DNA from: JALORV01 sp035498175 | GTDB taxonomy: Bacteria > Pseudomonadota > Gammaproteobacteria > Burkholderiales > Burkholderiaceae_F | NCBI GenBank assembly: GCA_035498175.1 | Contig: DATKAJ010000116.1 | Location: forward strand, 14,118-78,117 | Reading direction: 5' to 3' | DNA: 64,000 nucleotides | Shown: piece by piece, positions 8,695 to 17,871 of the stretch | How positions within the stretch are numbered: the stretch's first letter is position 1 | Layout of the letters: each line of letters begins with the position of its first letter | Made by a program: the position numbers and the translations under genes | The notes under the pieces: model-generated | What the model was told of the DNA's origin: nothing | Databases searched by the model: none | The model's input: the letters and a program-made list of their open reading frames with translations, nothing else

Positions 8695-9471
8695 CTATGA
8701 CTTTGACGCGGCCTTGACCGTCGGCCATTGGCGACGGCTGATCGGCAGCCGCTCGGGAACGTCCTTGAGCAGGACTTCCCAGTGGCCTTCGGAGGACTCA
8801 CCTTCCTCGTCGATGCTGCCGCGCACTCGCTGGAATCCGAGGATGGACTTGCGTGAGACCAGCGCGTTGCGGTGAATGCGCACGAAGCGCTCGCCGAACT
8901 CGCCTTCGAGCGAAGTCAGCGACTCTTCGGTCAGGTGCTCGCGTGCGACCGTGCGGATGGTCACGTACTTCAGCTCGGCGCGCAGGTAGACGATGTCGTC
9001 GACGGGCACCAGGATCATGCGGCCGCGCTCCGACACCGTGACATGCGATCGCACCGAGCCGATGGTCTTGGCGAGGTCCTCGATGCGCGGCTCGTGCGTG
9101 CGGAAGCGCTCGGCCCGCGCCAGCGCCGCGACCAGGCGCTCTGCACGCACCGGCTTCATCAGGTAGTCGAGCGCGCGCACCTCGAACGCTTCGAGCGCGT
9201 GCTCGTCGTAGGCAGTGACGAAAATCACCGCCGGTGGATTGCTGCGCTGGGCAAGATGCCGCGCGACCTCGATGCCGTTCATGTCCGGCATGTGCACGTC
9301 GAGCAGCACAACGTCGGGGTTCAGCCGGTCCACTTCCTCGAGGCCACGGATGCCGCCGCCCGCCTCGCCGACGAGCTGCAGCGAGACCTGCTCGGAGCAG
9401 TCGCGCAGCACCTGCCCGAGCCGCGCCCGAGCCGGAGGTTCGTCGTCAACGATCATCACGTTCAGCATCAC
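8695..9471 (-). CDS. algR: LytTR-type response regulator, AlgR-like
   Basis: The protein has 258 residues. The N-terminal receiver domain shows the acidic pair in MIVDDEP, the phosphoacceptor Asp58 in VVLLDVHMPD and the conserved Lys in LDYLMKPV. The C-terminal ~100 residues form a LytTR DNA-binding domain (YLRAELKYVTIRT, ERFVRIHRNALV). In Pseudomonas, AlgR controls alginate, twitching and virulence genes; targets here are unknown. The partner kinase gene lies 7 bp upstream in the same direction, and haem genes follow, an order shared with many Beta- and Gammaproteobacteria. Two adjacent ATGs are possible starts, three bases apart. Confidence 0.93.
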   Translation of the reverse strand: MMLNVMIVDDEPPARARLGQVLRDCSEQVSLQLVGEAGGGIRGLEEVDRLNPDVVLLDVHMPDMNGIEVARHLAQRSNPPAVIFVTAYDEHALEAFEVRALDYLMKPVRAERLVAALARAERFRTHEPRIEDLAKTIGSVRSHVTVSERGRMILVPVDDIVYLRAELKYVTIRTVAREHLTEESLTSLEGEFGERFVRIHRNALVSRKSILGFQRVRGSIDEEGESSEGHWEVLLKDVPERLPISRRQWPTVKAASKS

Positions 9472-9478
9472 TTGCCCT

Positions 9479-10549
9479 TCAGGCGCGCCTTTCGACCGGC
9501 AAGGTCATCGTCAGCTCGAAGCGGTCGCGCCTGACCTGCGTCTCGACCTTCGCTTCGAGGTCATAAATCAGCGCCAGCCGACCCCGGATGTTGGCCAGCC
9601 CGATCTGGTTGCCTTCGCGCTCCGGCCGTTCCGGAGCGATCGGATTGCTGACGAACATCTCCAGCGTGAAGCCGTGCTGGCGAACCCGCACGATGATATC
9701 GGCGCGGCCCGGGAGCGTTTCCGCCCCGTAACGGATCGCGTTCTCGATCACCGGCTGCAGCAACAACTGTGGCACCTTTGCCCGGGGGTGGTATGCCCCG
9801 ATTTGCCAGTCAACGGCCAGCCTATTCCCGAGTCGCGTCTGCTCGATCTCAACATAGTTGCGGCAGAGCTCGATTTCCTGCGCCAGCGGCACGAGTCTGC
9901 GGGTATCGGCCATCACCGCGCGGAACAGTTCGGCGATCGATTCCAGCATCCGCTCGGCCTTGGCTGGCTCGCTGCGGATCACCGCCAGCACCGCGTTCAG
10001 GCTGTTGAACAGGAAGTGCGGGCGGATGCGTGACTGCAGCGCCTGGTATTTCGCTTCGACCACCGCCGGCGAGAAGGCGCGCTCGCGCAGCTCGTAGTAG
10101 TGCTGCACACCGGCTCCGAGTGCGGCGCCCGCGAGCGCGTGTCCGATCGGTACCCACGGACCCGCGTCGCCCCGCAATGCCAAAGTAAACGCGTAGGCGA
10201 CAAGGCCCGGTGTCAGCCAGGCGATCGCACGCTGCAGCGGCACGCTGATCAGCGGCAGCGCGCGTCGCTCGGCGCACCAGAGCATCAGCGTCGTGAGGGT
10301 CGCGGGCGCGGCGAGCGCCGTGATGTTCAGGAATGCGCTCACCGCCTCGGCCGGGCTCGCGGCGTCGGCCACTGCGGCGGTCAACGTCAGCGCGACGACG
10401 ATGCCGATGACCCGCATCAGCACCCCCATGTTGCAGCCGTCGGGCACCACGCGGCGCGGCGTCGGGATGGCGGTCTCTGCGCGGGCGAGTGGGCCCTTGA
10501 TCGCGGGTGGAGACGCTTTCACAAACCTATAATCGGCGACCGCATGCAT
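9479..10549 (-). CDS. algZ: LytS/AlgZ-type sensor histidine kinase
   Basis: This is a membrane kinase of up to 356 residues. It has about four hydrophobic segments between residues 44 and 160, then the His_kinase domain characteristic of the LytS/YehU group. The phosphorylatable His is in RIRPHFLFNSLN near residue 178, followed by a compact ATPase domain with QPVIENAIRYG and IGLANIRGRL. It should phosphorylate the adjacent AlgR-like regulator. The family normally begins just before a [L/V]PD-x-C-N motif, seen here as VVPDGCN, so the true start may be one of the GTG codons near residue 33 and not the upstream ATG. The ATG version would extend close to the argH promoter region. Confidence 0.88.
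   Translation of the reverse strand: MHAVADYRFVKASPPAIKGPLARAETAIPTPRRVVPDGCNMGVLMRVIGIVVALTLTAAVADAASPAEAVSAFLNITALAAPATLTTLMLWCAERRALPLISVPLQRAIAWLTPGLVAYAFTLALRGDAGPWVPIGHALAGAALGAGVQHYYELRERAFSPAVVEAKYQALQSRIRPHFLFNSLNAVLAVIRSEPAKAERMLESIAELFRAVMADTRRLVPLAQEIELCRNYVEIEQTRLGNRLAVDWQIGAYHPRAKVPQLLLQPVIENAIRYGAETLPGRADIIVRVRQHGFTLEMFVSNPIAPERPEREGNQIGLANIRGRLALIYDLEAKVETQVRRDRFELTMTLPVERRA
10528..10533 (+). promoter_or_regulatory. Candidate -10 box of the argH promoter
   Basis: A perfect TATAAT lies about 70 bp upstream of the argH start, in the gap between the divergent algZ and argH genes. No convincing -35 hexamer is found at 16-18 bp spacing, so this is a weak call based on one box. Confidence 0.35.
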
Positions 10550-10602
10550 GCGATGGCGCGCCTCGGGTCGAGGACGACGGCCACCTTTCCCTTCGACCGA
10601 TT

Positions 10603-12027
10603 ATGTCAGAGCATCCCGCCGACCCCTCCGATCCCCTAGGCTCGAAAAGCGCGGCGTGGTCGGGCCGTTTCGAAGAACCGGTGGCCGACTTCGTGCTCCG
10701 CTACACCGCATCGGTGGCCTTCGACCGGCGCCTGGCGCAGGCGGACATCGAAGGCTCGCTGGCGCACGCGGCGATGCTGGCGCGGCAGGGCATCATCGCC
10801 CCGGATGATCTGGCCGCGATCGAGCGCGGGCTGGCGCAGATCCGCGGGGAGATCGAGCGTGGCGACTTCGACTGGCGCCTGGATCTCGAGGACGTCCACC
10901 TGAACATTGAGAAGCGCCTCACCGATCTCGTCGGCGATGCAGGCAAGCGGCTCCACACGGGACGCTCTCGCAACGACCAGGTCGCGACGGACCTGCGCCT
11001 GTGGCTGCGTGGCGAGATCGACCGCATCGTGGCGCAGTTGCGCGCGCTGCAGCGGGCGCTGGTCGAGCAGGCCGCGCGCCATGCTGCAACGGTGATGCCG
11101 GGATTCACCCACCTGCAGGTGGCGCAGCCGGTCACGTTCGGCCACCACCTGCTCGCGTACGTCGAGATGTTCGAGCGCGACGTCGAGCGCATGCTCGACG
11201 CGCGCCGGCGCGTCAACCGACTGCCGCTCGGCGCCGCTGCGCTGGCCGGCACCACCTTTCCGATCGACCGCGAGTTCGTCGCGCAGCGGCTCGCCTTCGA
11301 AGCGGTCGCCGACAACTCGCTCGACGCCGTCAGCGACCGCGATTTTGCGATCGAGTTCACGGCCGCGGCAGCGCTACTGATGGTCCACATCTCGCGACTC
11401 GCCGAGGAGATCGTGCTGTGGATGAGCCCGCGCTACGGCTTCATCCGGCTGCCGGACCGGTTCACGACCGGCTCATCGATCATGCCCCAGAAGAAGAACC
11501 CGGACGTGCCTGAACTTGCCCGTGGCAAGAGCGGCCGCGTAGTCGGTCACCTGATGGGCCTGCTGACGCTGATGAAGGGCCAGCCGCTCGCGTACAACAA
11601 GGACAACCAGGAGGACAAGGAGCCGCTGTTCGACACGGTGGACACCGTGCTCGACACACTGCGCGCCTTCGTCGAGATGGTGCCCGGCATCGAGGTCGAC
11701 GCCGACGCAATGTGGCGCGCGGCCGCCGAAGGACACTCCACCGCCACGGATCTCGCGGATCATCTGGTGCGTCACGGCGTCCCTTTCCGCGAAGCGCACG
11801 AGATCGTCGCGCGCGCGGTCCGGCTCGCGGCCTCGCGTCACGTCGAGCTGGCCGCACTGCCGGCGGCCGAGCTCACCTCGCTCGCACCGCAGGCCGGCGA
11901 CGATCTGGCACGGGTGCTGAGCCTCGAAGGCTCGGTCGCGGCCCGCGACCACCGCGGGGGCACCGCCCCGGCGCGCGTGCTGCAGCAGGTCGAGGTGTGG
12001 CGTCGACGCCTCGCCGCCGCGTCCTAG
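10603..12027 (+). CDS. argH: Argininosuccinate lyase
   Basis: This 474-residue cytoplasmic enzyme performs the last step of arginine synthesis, splitting argininosuccinate into arginine and fumarate. The fumarase/aspartase-superfamily signature GSSIMPQKKNPD, with its mobile catalytic Ser loop, is intact. So are the LHTGRSRNDQ block, the TPGF-like MPGFTHLQVAQP segment and the YNKDNQEDKE tail block. The ATG of MSEHPADPSDP is used, since the upstream frame lies before the likely promoter and looks non-coding. It is transcribed away from algZ-algR, the usual arrangement in this synteny block. Confidence 0.97.
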   Translation: MSEHPADPSDPLGSKSAAWSGRFEEPVADFVLRYTASVAFDRRLAQADIEGSLAHAAMLARQGIIAPDDLAAIERGLAQIRGEIERGDFDWRLDLEDVHLNIEKRLTDLVGDAGKRLHTGRSRNDQVATDLRLWLRGEIDRIVAQLRALQRALVEQAARHAATVMPGFTHLQVAQPVTFGHHLLAYVEMFERDVERMLDARRRVNRLPLGAAALAGTTFPIDREFVAQRLAFEAVADNSLDAVSDRDFAIEFTAAAALLMVHISRLAEEIVLWMSPRYGFIRLPDRFTTGSSIMPQKKNPDVPELARGKSGRVVGHLMGLLTLMKGQPLAYNKDNQEDKEPLFDTVDTVLDTLRAFVEMVPGIEVDADAMWRAAAEGHSTATDLADHLVRHGVPFREAHEIVARAVRLAASRHVELAALPAAELTSLAPQAGDDLARVLSLEGSVAARDHRGGTAPARVLQQVEVWRRRLAAAS

Positions 12028-12165
12028 CGTCACCACTGCGGCGGAATCCGCGCACGAACGAAGACGCATAGGCTCGCCAGGGCCGCTCTTGCGTTTTCGC
12101 GGATAGAATCGCCCGGGCTTTGCAGGCGAAGATAGTCCACGCTGGTTGACCGAGGGGGACCCGAC

Positions 12166-12756
12166 ATGTCCGCACTGCTGTCGCTGTCGCGCGCGATCGA
12201 CGAGATGAACCGGCGGATCTTCCGAGTCGTGATGTGGCTGATCCTGATCGTCACGCTGATCAGCGCCGGCAACGCGATCATCCGCTATCTGCTCAACATG
12301 TCGTCGAACGCATGGCTCGAGCTCCAGTGGTACCTGTTCTCGGCCATCTTCCTGTTTGCCGCCCCGCACACGCTGCAGCAGAACGAGATGGTCCGCATCG
12401 ATGTCGTCGCGGGCCGGCTGAGCAAACGCACACAGGCGTGGATCGACGTGCTGGGCACGCTGTTCTTCCTGCTGCCGGTGTCGCTGCTGATCCTGTACCT
12501 GTCGTGGCCGGTATTCATGCAGGCACTTCAACGCGGCGAGGTCTCGACCAACGCCGGCGGCCTGATCATCTGGCCGGCGCGGTTACTCGTACCGATAGGA
12601 TTCCTGCTGCTGTCGCTGCAGGGCATATCGCAGCTGATCAAGTACGCCGCGTTCCTGACCGGTCACGGACCCGATCCGACTGCCAAGCAGGAACACAAGA
12701 GCGCCGAGGAACTGCTCGCGGAGGAGATCCTGAAGTCGCGGGGTGAGCAGGCATGA
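12166..12756 (+). CDS. dctQ: TRAP transporter small permease (DctQ family)
   Basis: This is a 196-residue membrane protein with four predicted helices (about residues 22-44, 58-76, 98-120, 140-160) and a conserved WLELQWYLFSAIFL segment typical of the DctQ family. DctQ pairs with the large permease to drive substrate import with the sodium or proton gradient. It ends in a charged cytoplasmic tail. The stop codon overlaps the start of the next gene as ATGA. With a TakP-like binding protein nearby, the carried substrate may be a keto acid or related carboxylate; that is inference. Confidence 0.93.
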   Translation: MSALLSLSRAIDEMNRRIFRVVMWLILIVTLISAGNAIIRYLLNMSSNAWLELQWYLFSAIFLFAAPHTLQQNEMVRIDVVAGRLSKRTQAWIDVLGTLFFLLPVSLLILYLSWPVFMQALQRGEVSTNAGGLIIWPARLLVPIGFLLLSLQGISQLIKYAAFLTGHGPDPTAKQEHKSAEELLAEEILKSRGEQA

Positions 12757-14552
12757 CCCAGTTCCTGATCAACAACATGGCGCCGCTGATGTTCGCGGCG
12801 CTGGTGATCTTCCTGCTGATCGGCTACCCCGTCGCGTTCTCGCTCGGTGCGATCGGGATTGCCTTCGCACTGATAGGCATCGAACTCGGCCTGCTCGAGC
12901 CCAGCCTCTTTCAGGCCTTGCCCGAGCGGCTCTGGGGCGTGATGAGCAACGAAACGCTGCTCGCGATCCCGTTTTTCACCTTCATGGGGCTGATCCTCGA
13001 GCGCAGCGGCATGGCCGAGGATCTTCTCGACACAATCGGCCAGCTGTTCGGGCCGGTACGCGGCGGTCTCGCCTTCGCGGTGATCTTCGTCGGTGCACTG
13101 CTCGCAGCGACCACCGGCGTCGTCGCCGCTTCGGTGATCTCGATGGGCCTGATCTCGCTGCCGATCATGCTGCGCTACGGCTACGACCGCCGCGTCGCCG
13201 CCGGCGTGATCGCAGCCTCGGGCACGCTCGCGCAGATCATTCCGCCGTCGCTGGTGCTGATCATCATGGCCGACCAGCTCGGCAAGTCGGTCGGGGACAT
13301 GTACGCAGGCGCCTTCATACCCGGGTTCGTGCTGACGGGCCTGTACGCGCTTTTTGTCATCCTGGTGGCGATGTTCCGGCCGAACTTCGTGCCGGCGCTG
13401 CCGCTCGAGGCGCGCACGATCCGTGAGCCGGACGACTCTGCGGGGACGCGATCACTCGGCATCCTCGCCGCGATCTCGGCGGTTCTCGCCATCGGCGTCG
13501 AGCACTTCACGCTGCCGGCCGATGCGCCGACCGACATGACCATCATCGTCGGCCTGGCGAGCGGCATGGGCATCGCCTTCGTGGTCGCGCTGGCGAACAG
13601 GCTGCTGAAGCTGGGCCTACTGTCGAAGCTCGCCGAACGCGTGGTGTTCGTCCTGATCCCGCCACTCGGACTCGTGTTCCTGGTGCTGGGCACGATCTTC
13701 CTCGGGATCGCAACGCCGACCGAGGGCGGTGCGATGGGCGCGACCGGAGCACTGCTGATGGCCGTGTCGCGCAAGCGACTCAGCCTCGATCTACTCAAGC
13801 AGGCGATGAGCTCGACCGCCAAGCTCACGGCGTTCGTCGTTTTCATCCTGGTCGGCGCGCGGGTGTTCAGCCTCACGTTCTACGGCGTCGACGGCCACGT
13901 ATGGGTCGAACACCTGCTCTCGGACCTGCCGGGCGGCGCCGTCGGATTCCTGATTGTCGTGAACGTACTGGTATTCGTGCTGGCGTTCTTTCTCGATTTC
14001 TTCGAGCTGTCGTTCATCGTAGTGCCACTGCTGGGGCCGGTGGCGGAGAAACTTGGTATCGACCTCATCTGGTTCGGCGTCCTGCTTGGCGTGAACATGC
14101 AGACCTCGTTCATGCATCCGCCGTTCGGCTTTGCGCTGTTCTACCTGCGCAGCGTCGCACCGAAGAACGACTACGTCGACAAGCTGACGCGCAAGACGAT
14201 GGCGCCGGTGACGACGGGACAGATCTACTGGGGTGCAATCCCGTTCGTCGTGATCCAGCTGATCATGGTCGGCATCGTGATCGCCTTCCCGCAGCTGGTG
14301 CTCGTCTACAAGAAGGACGCGAGCACGGTCGATCCGAATTCGATCGAGATGTCGATACCCACCGAGGGCGGCGGCGAGTCGGGCGGGCCGCCACCGGTCG
14401 AGGGCGGCGGGATGCAGAACTTCGGGGCACCGCCGGCCGACCAGGGTTATGGCAGCGGCGCTCCGCCCGCCGACACCGCGCCGGCCGACGACGCCAGCAA
14501 ATCCATGCAAGACGCGTTCAAGGCGCCAACCCCAGAGGCTACGAAGAAGTAA
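12753..14552 (+). CDS. dctM: TRAP transporter large permease (DctM family) with low-complexity tail
   Basis: The 599-residue protein has ~13 hydrophobic segments, with family blocks LLAIPFFTFMGLILERSGM, GVVAASVISMGLI and ASGTLAQIIPPSLVLIIMADQ. It forms the transport channel of the TRAP system together with DctQ. It is longer than typical DctM proteins (~430 residues), because of an extended central region and a hydrophilic C-terminal tail of ~65 residues rich in Gly, Pro and Ala after the last helix. This tail is probably cytoplasmic or flexible and has no recognised function. A strong terminator follows, shared with the convergent binding-protein gene. Confidence 0.93.
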   Translation: MTQFLINNMAPLMFAALVIFLLIGYPVAFSLGAIGIAFALIGIELGLLEPSLFQALPERLWGVMSNETLLAIPFFTFMGLILERSGMAEDLLDTIGQLFGPVRGGLAFAVIFVGALLAATTGVVAASVISMGLISLPIMLRYGYDRRVAAGVIAASGTLAQIIPPSLVLIIMADQLGKSVGDMYAGAFIPGFVLTGLYALFVILVAMFRPNFVPALPLEARTIREPDDSAGTRSLGILAAISAVLAIGVEHFTLPADAPTDMTIIVGLASGMGIAFVVALANRLLKLGLLSKLAERVVFVLIPPLGLVFLVLGTIFLGIATPTEGGAMGATGALLMAVSRKRLSLDLLKQAMSSTAKLTAFVVFILVGARVFSLTFYGVDGHVWVEHLLSDLPGGAVGFLIVVNVLVFVLAFFLDFFELSFIVVPLLGPVAEKLGIDLIWFGVLLGVNMQTSFMHPPFGFALFYLRSVAPKNDYVDKLTRKTMAPVTTGQIYWGAIPFVVIQLIMVGIVIAFPQLVLVYKKDASTVDPNSIEMSIPTEGGGESGGPPPVEGGGMQNFGAPPADQGYGSGAPPADTAPADDASKSMQDAFKAPTPEATKK

Positions 14553-14575
14553 CCCGCCGCAGCGCCCGCTAATGG

Positions 14576-14608
14576 AAAAGGGCGCGTGCCTCAGGCATGC
14601 GCCCTTTT
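14576..14608. terminator. Bidirectional intrinsic terminator between dctM and dctP
   Basis: An inverted repeat with 16-bp arms (AAAAGGGCGCGTGCCT and AGGCATGCGCCCTTTT, one G-T mismatch) lies between the convergent genes. The A-run on one side and T-run on the other give a U-tract on both strands, so it should stop transcription of dctQM (+) and of the binding-protein gene (-). Confidence 0.85.
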
Positions 14609-14625
14609 GCTTCAGGGCCGGCGGC

Positions 14626-15738
14626 CTACTTCTTCGCGGGCGCCGCCGTGCGCAGCGTCCCGGCCATGAAGGTGTCGAAGTTCAGCTCGGCGACGCCGAA
14701 CCAGCGAATCTGCTCGTCGCGGAACGCCTTCCACGGTTCGTAGATCTTCTTGAAAGCAGCGTTCTTTTCTGAGGTCTCGGCGTAGACCTCATTGGCCGCC
14801 GCCCAAGCGGCATCCAGGATCGGTCGGGGCCAGGCGCGAAGCTGCACACCTGAGGCGATCAGCCGCCGCAGGGCTGCCGGATTCAGCGAATCGTACTTGG
14901 CGAGCATGTCGACATTCGCGTAGCCGCACGCCGCCTCGAGGATCGCCTGGTAATCCTTCGGCAGTTCGCTGTAGGCCTTGATGTTGACGAAGAGATCGAG
15001 CTCGGGGCCGCCCTCCCACCATCCGGGCGCGTAATAGAACTTCGCGACCTTGCCGAGGCCCAGTTTTTCGTCGTCGTACGGACCGACCCACTCGGCAGCA
15101 TCGATCGTGCCCTTTTCCAGCGCCGGATAGATGTCACCGGCAGCAATCTGCTGCGGCACGACGCCGAGCTTCGCCATGACCGTTCCGGCGAAGCCCCCCA
15201 TGCGGAACTTCAGGCCCTTGAGGTCGGCGACCGTCTTCACCTCCTTGCGGAAGAAGCCCCCCATCTGCGCGCCCGTGTTGCCCGCCGGAAACGCCATGAT
15301 GTTGTAGCCCTTGAAGAACTCCGCCATGAGCGCCTTGCCACCGCCGTGATACATCCACGCATTCTGCTGGCGTGCATTCATGCCAAACGGAATGGCGCAG
15401 GAGAATGCGAACGTCGGGTCCTTGCCGAAGAAGTAGTACGGCGCGGTGTGGCAGCACTGCACCGTGCCGTTCTGCACGGCGTCCAGCGCCTGCAGGGCGG
15501 GGACGATCTCGCCCGCAGCAAACACCTGGATCTGGAACTTGTTGTTGGTGGCCGCGGCGACGGTCTTTGAGATGACATCGGCGGCGCCGAAGATCGTGTC
15601 GAGCGACTTCGGGAAGCTCGATGTCAGGCGCCACTTGACTTCGGGCTGGCCCTGGGCCAGCGCCGGGGCCGCGATCGCGGCGGCCGCGACGCCCGCGCCT
15701 GCCGTGCTCGCCTTCTTGAGAAAGGAACGACGTTCCAT
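14626..15738 (-). CDS. dctP: TRAP transporter substrate-binding protein, TakP-like (DctP superfamily), Tat-exported
   Basis: The 370-residue protein has a twin-arginine signal (ERRSFLKKA, hydrophobic stretch, APALAQ cleavage region). The mature part has the DctP-family layout, with the LKGLKFRMGGFAG segment whose Arg binds the substrate carboxylate. The motifs EWVGPYDDEKLGL and WWEGGPELDLFVN resemble the 2-oxoacid-binding TakP branch of Rhodobacter, so pyruvate, other 2-oxo acids or lactate are plausible ligands. It would deliver substrate in the periplasm to the DctQ-DctM permease. Unusually, it is on the opposite strand and converges with the permease genes. Confidence 0.92.
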   Translation of the reverse strand: MERRSFLKKASTAGAGVAAAAIAAPALAQGQPEVKWRLTSSFPKSLDTIFGAADVISKTVAAATNNKFQIQVFAAGEIVPALQALDAVQNGTVQCCHTAPYYFFGKDPTFAFSCAIPFGMNARQQNAWMYHGGGKALMAEFFKGYNIMAFPAGNTGAQMGGFFRKEVKTVADLKGLKFRMGGFAGTVMAKLGVVPQQIAAGDIYPALEKGTIDAAEWVGPYDDEKLGLGKVAKFYYAPGWWEGGPELDLFVNIKAYSELPKDYQAILEAACGYANVDMLAKYDSLNPAALRRLIASGVQLRAWPRPILDAAWAAANEVYAETSEKNAAFKKIYEPWKAFRDEQIRWFGVAELNFDTFMAGTLRTAAPAKK

Positions 15739-15890
15739 GCTGGTGAGTCTCCTGAATGCTGGTTGTGGAGGCGGCGTGGACTGCGAGCGGACGGCCGCCC
15801 GCCTTCCGCTGCGCGCGATTCTAGAGCCGATCCCGGGGTTCCCGATGTCGGCAGGCCCGCGGCCGGATCAAGGTCTGAGCCCGCCGCCGC

Positions 15891-17237
15891 CTAGGCGCCT
15901 GCGACCGTCATGCCCTCGATCAGGACCGAGCCGGACACCTTGCTTCCGCGGACCAGCGCATCGGTGCCGACCGCGACGATGTTCATGAACATCTGGCGCA
16001 GGTTGCCCGCAATCGTGATCTCCTCCACGGGATACCGGATCTGCCCGCCCTCGACCCAGAAGCCGCTGGCGCCGCGCGAATAGTCGCCGGTCACGTAGTT
16101 GACGCCCTGCCCGATCAGTTCAGTCACCAGCAGCCCGGTGTCCAGCCGGCGCAGCATGACTTCGAAGTCGTCTTCCTCGTCGGTTGCGCTCGAATGCAGC
16201 GTCAGGTTGTACGAGCCGCCGGCGTTGCCGGTCGATTTCATCCCGAGCTTGCGCGCCGAGTAGGTCGACAGGAAGTAGCCGTCGAGCCGACCGTCGCGGA
16301 CGACAAGGCGGCTCAGGCCGCGCACACCCTCCTCGTCGAACGGACTCGATCCGGCACCGTGCACCAGGTATGGATCCTCTTCGATGCTGATATGCCGCGC
16401 AAAGACCGCCTTGCCGATCGAGTCGACCAGGAACGAAGCCTTCCGATAGAGCGATCCGCCGCTGGCCGCCTGCACGAAGTTGCCCAGCAGTCCGCATGCC
16501 AGCGGCGCCTCGAACAGCACAGGGCACTGCCGCGTCGTCAGCTTGCGCGCGCCCAGGCGCGCCAGAGCGCGGCGCGCGGCATAGTCGCCGACGGCCTCGG
16601 GTGTCGCCAGCTCCGCGTGCAGTCGCGAGGTCGAAAACCAGTCGTCGCGCTGCATCCCGCTCGCGTCGCGCGCAATCGGCGACACGGAGATCGAATGGCG
16701 CGAATACGGATAGCCCGCCATGAAGCCCCGCGTATTCGCCAGCACGAAATGCCCGGACGAGGTGTAAGCGTTCGCGCCCTCGGAGTTGACGACACGCGGG
16801 CTGACCGCGAAGGCGGCGGCTTCGCAGCGCTGCGCCAGCGCGATCGCCTCCTCTGGTTCGACGAGCCAGGGATGGAACAGGTCGAGGTCGCGCGGCTTGC
16901 GCTCGAGGGTGTCTTCGTCGGGCAGCCCGGCCGCGCCGTCTTCAGCCGTGTAGCGGGCAATGTTGTGCGCCGCCTCGACCGCCTGAGTCACAGCGGCCGC
17001 GGAGAAATCAGAAGTCGACGCGTGCCCGCGTCGACTGCCCAGATAGACGGTGACACCGAGCCCCTTGTCGCGTGTGTGCTCGATCGTCTCGACCTTGCGC
17101 TTGCGCACGGTGACCGACAGGCCGGTGGCCTCGCTCGCCTCGCACGACGCGTCGGTGGCGCCGAGCGAGCGCGCATGTGCGAGGGCGGATTGCGCCAGTT
17201 CGCGCAGGCGGTCGTCGGAAATGGCAAAGACGGTCAC
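15891..17237 (-). CDS. pmbA: Metalloprotease PmbA (TldE)
   Basis: This is the ~448-residue PmbA/TldD family member that partners with TldD in a metalloprotease. In E. coli the pair matures microcin B17 and degrades the CcdA antitoxin. Typical features seen are DDRLRELAQSALAHARSLGATDAS at the N-terminus (shown in part), FEAPLACGLLGNFVQAASGGSLYRK-type text in the middle, and the C-terminal EGGQIRYPVEEITIAGNLRQM block. The HExxxH-type metal site resides in TldD, so PmbA is not expected to carry it. A GTG start is chosen because homologues begin a few residues before the DxxxL helix; the frame stays open far upstream but there overlaps darP. It is divergent from darP. Confidence 0.9.
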   Translation of the reverse strand: MTVFAISDDRLRELAQSALAHARSLGATDASCEASEATGLSVTVRKRKVETIEHTRDKGLGVTVYLGSRRGHASTSDFSAAAVTQAVEAAHNIARYTAEDGAAGLPDEDTLERKPRDLDLFHPWLVEPEEAIALAQRCEAAAFAVSPRVVNSEGANAYTSSGHFVLANTRGFMAGYPYSRHSISVSPIARDASGMQRDDWFSTSRLHAELATPEAVGDYAARRALARLGARKLTTRQCPVLFEAPLACGLLGNFVQAASGGSLYRKASFLVDSIGKAVFARHISIEEDPYLVHGAGSSPFDEEGVRGLSRLVVRDGRLDGYFLSTYSARKLGMKSTGNAGGSYNLTLHSSATDEEDDFEVMLRRLDTGLLVTELIGQGVNYVTGDYSRGASGFWVEGGQIRYPVEEITIAGNLRQMFMNIVAVGTDALVRGSKVSGSVLIEGMTVAGA

Positions 17238-17337
17238 GGCGATGTGATGTTGCGCGGGTGGAGTGAACACCACGAGCAGTCGGCGCCTCGTGGCGGCGGG
17301 GCGGTTGCCCCGATATGGCTCGGTATCATAAACAACG

Positions 17338-17871
17338 ATGACCCGCGAGATCTCCGAAGAGCTTTCCGCAGACGCGGACGGCACACCGAGCAAGAGCCAG
17401 CGCAAGCGCGACATGCACGCGCTGCAAGCCCTCGGGGCGGAGCTCGTGCGGCTGCGGCGCGAGCAGCTCGATCGTCTTGATCTTCCCGACGAACTGCGCG
17501 AAGCGGTCGAGTTCGCCCATCGCGTGACCAGCCACGAGGCGCGGCGGCGCCACATGCAGTACCTCGGCAAATTGATGCGCCAGGTCGATGCGGATACGAT
17601 CCGCGCGGGCATCGCCGGCGTGACCGGCGAGTCGCGCGCCGCGGTCGCACAGATGCACCTCGCAGAGCGCTGGCGCGAGCGGCTGCTCGAAGACGATGCC
17701 GCGCTGACCGAGTTCCTGGCCGGGCACCCAGGTGCCGATGTGCAGTGGCTGCGCGCTGCCATCCGCGCTGCGCGGCGGGAACGTGCCGCCGAGCGCGCGC
17801 CGCGGCAGGCCCGGGAGCTGTACCGCTGGCTCCATGGACAACTGCGGGATCGGGCTGCGCATGAAGGCTGA
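17338..17871 (+). CDS. darP: Ribosome biogenesis factor DarP (YjgA, DUF615)
   Basis: This 177-residue, highly charged helical protein shows the family blocks PSKSQRKRDMHALQALG at the N-terminus and RRRHMQYLGKLMRQVD in the middle. DarP associates with the large ribosomal subunit and promotes its late assembly around the peptidyl-transferase centre. The length matches the family. It is divergent from pmbA and overlaps the start of mog by 11 bp, the pmbA-darP-mog order common in Betaproteobacteria. Confidence 0.93.
   Translation: MTREISEELSADADGTPSKSQRKRDMHALQALGAELVRLRREQLDRLDLPDELREAVEFAHRVTSHEARRRHMQYLGKLMRQVDADTIRAGIAGVTGESRAAVAQMHLAERWRERLLEDDAALTEFLAGHPGADVQWLRAAIRAARRERAAERAPRQARELYRWLHGQLRDRAAHEG

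Noticed and set aside
7047..8717. Long plus-strand frame across hemC-hemD
   Set aside because: Antisense shadow of two well-supported haem genes; composition is Arg/Ala/Ser low complexity.
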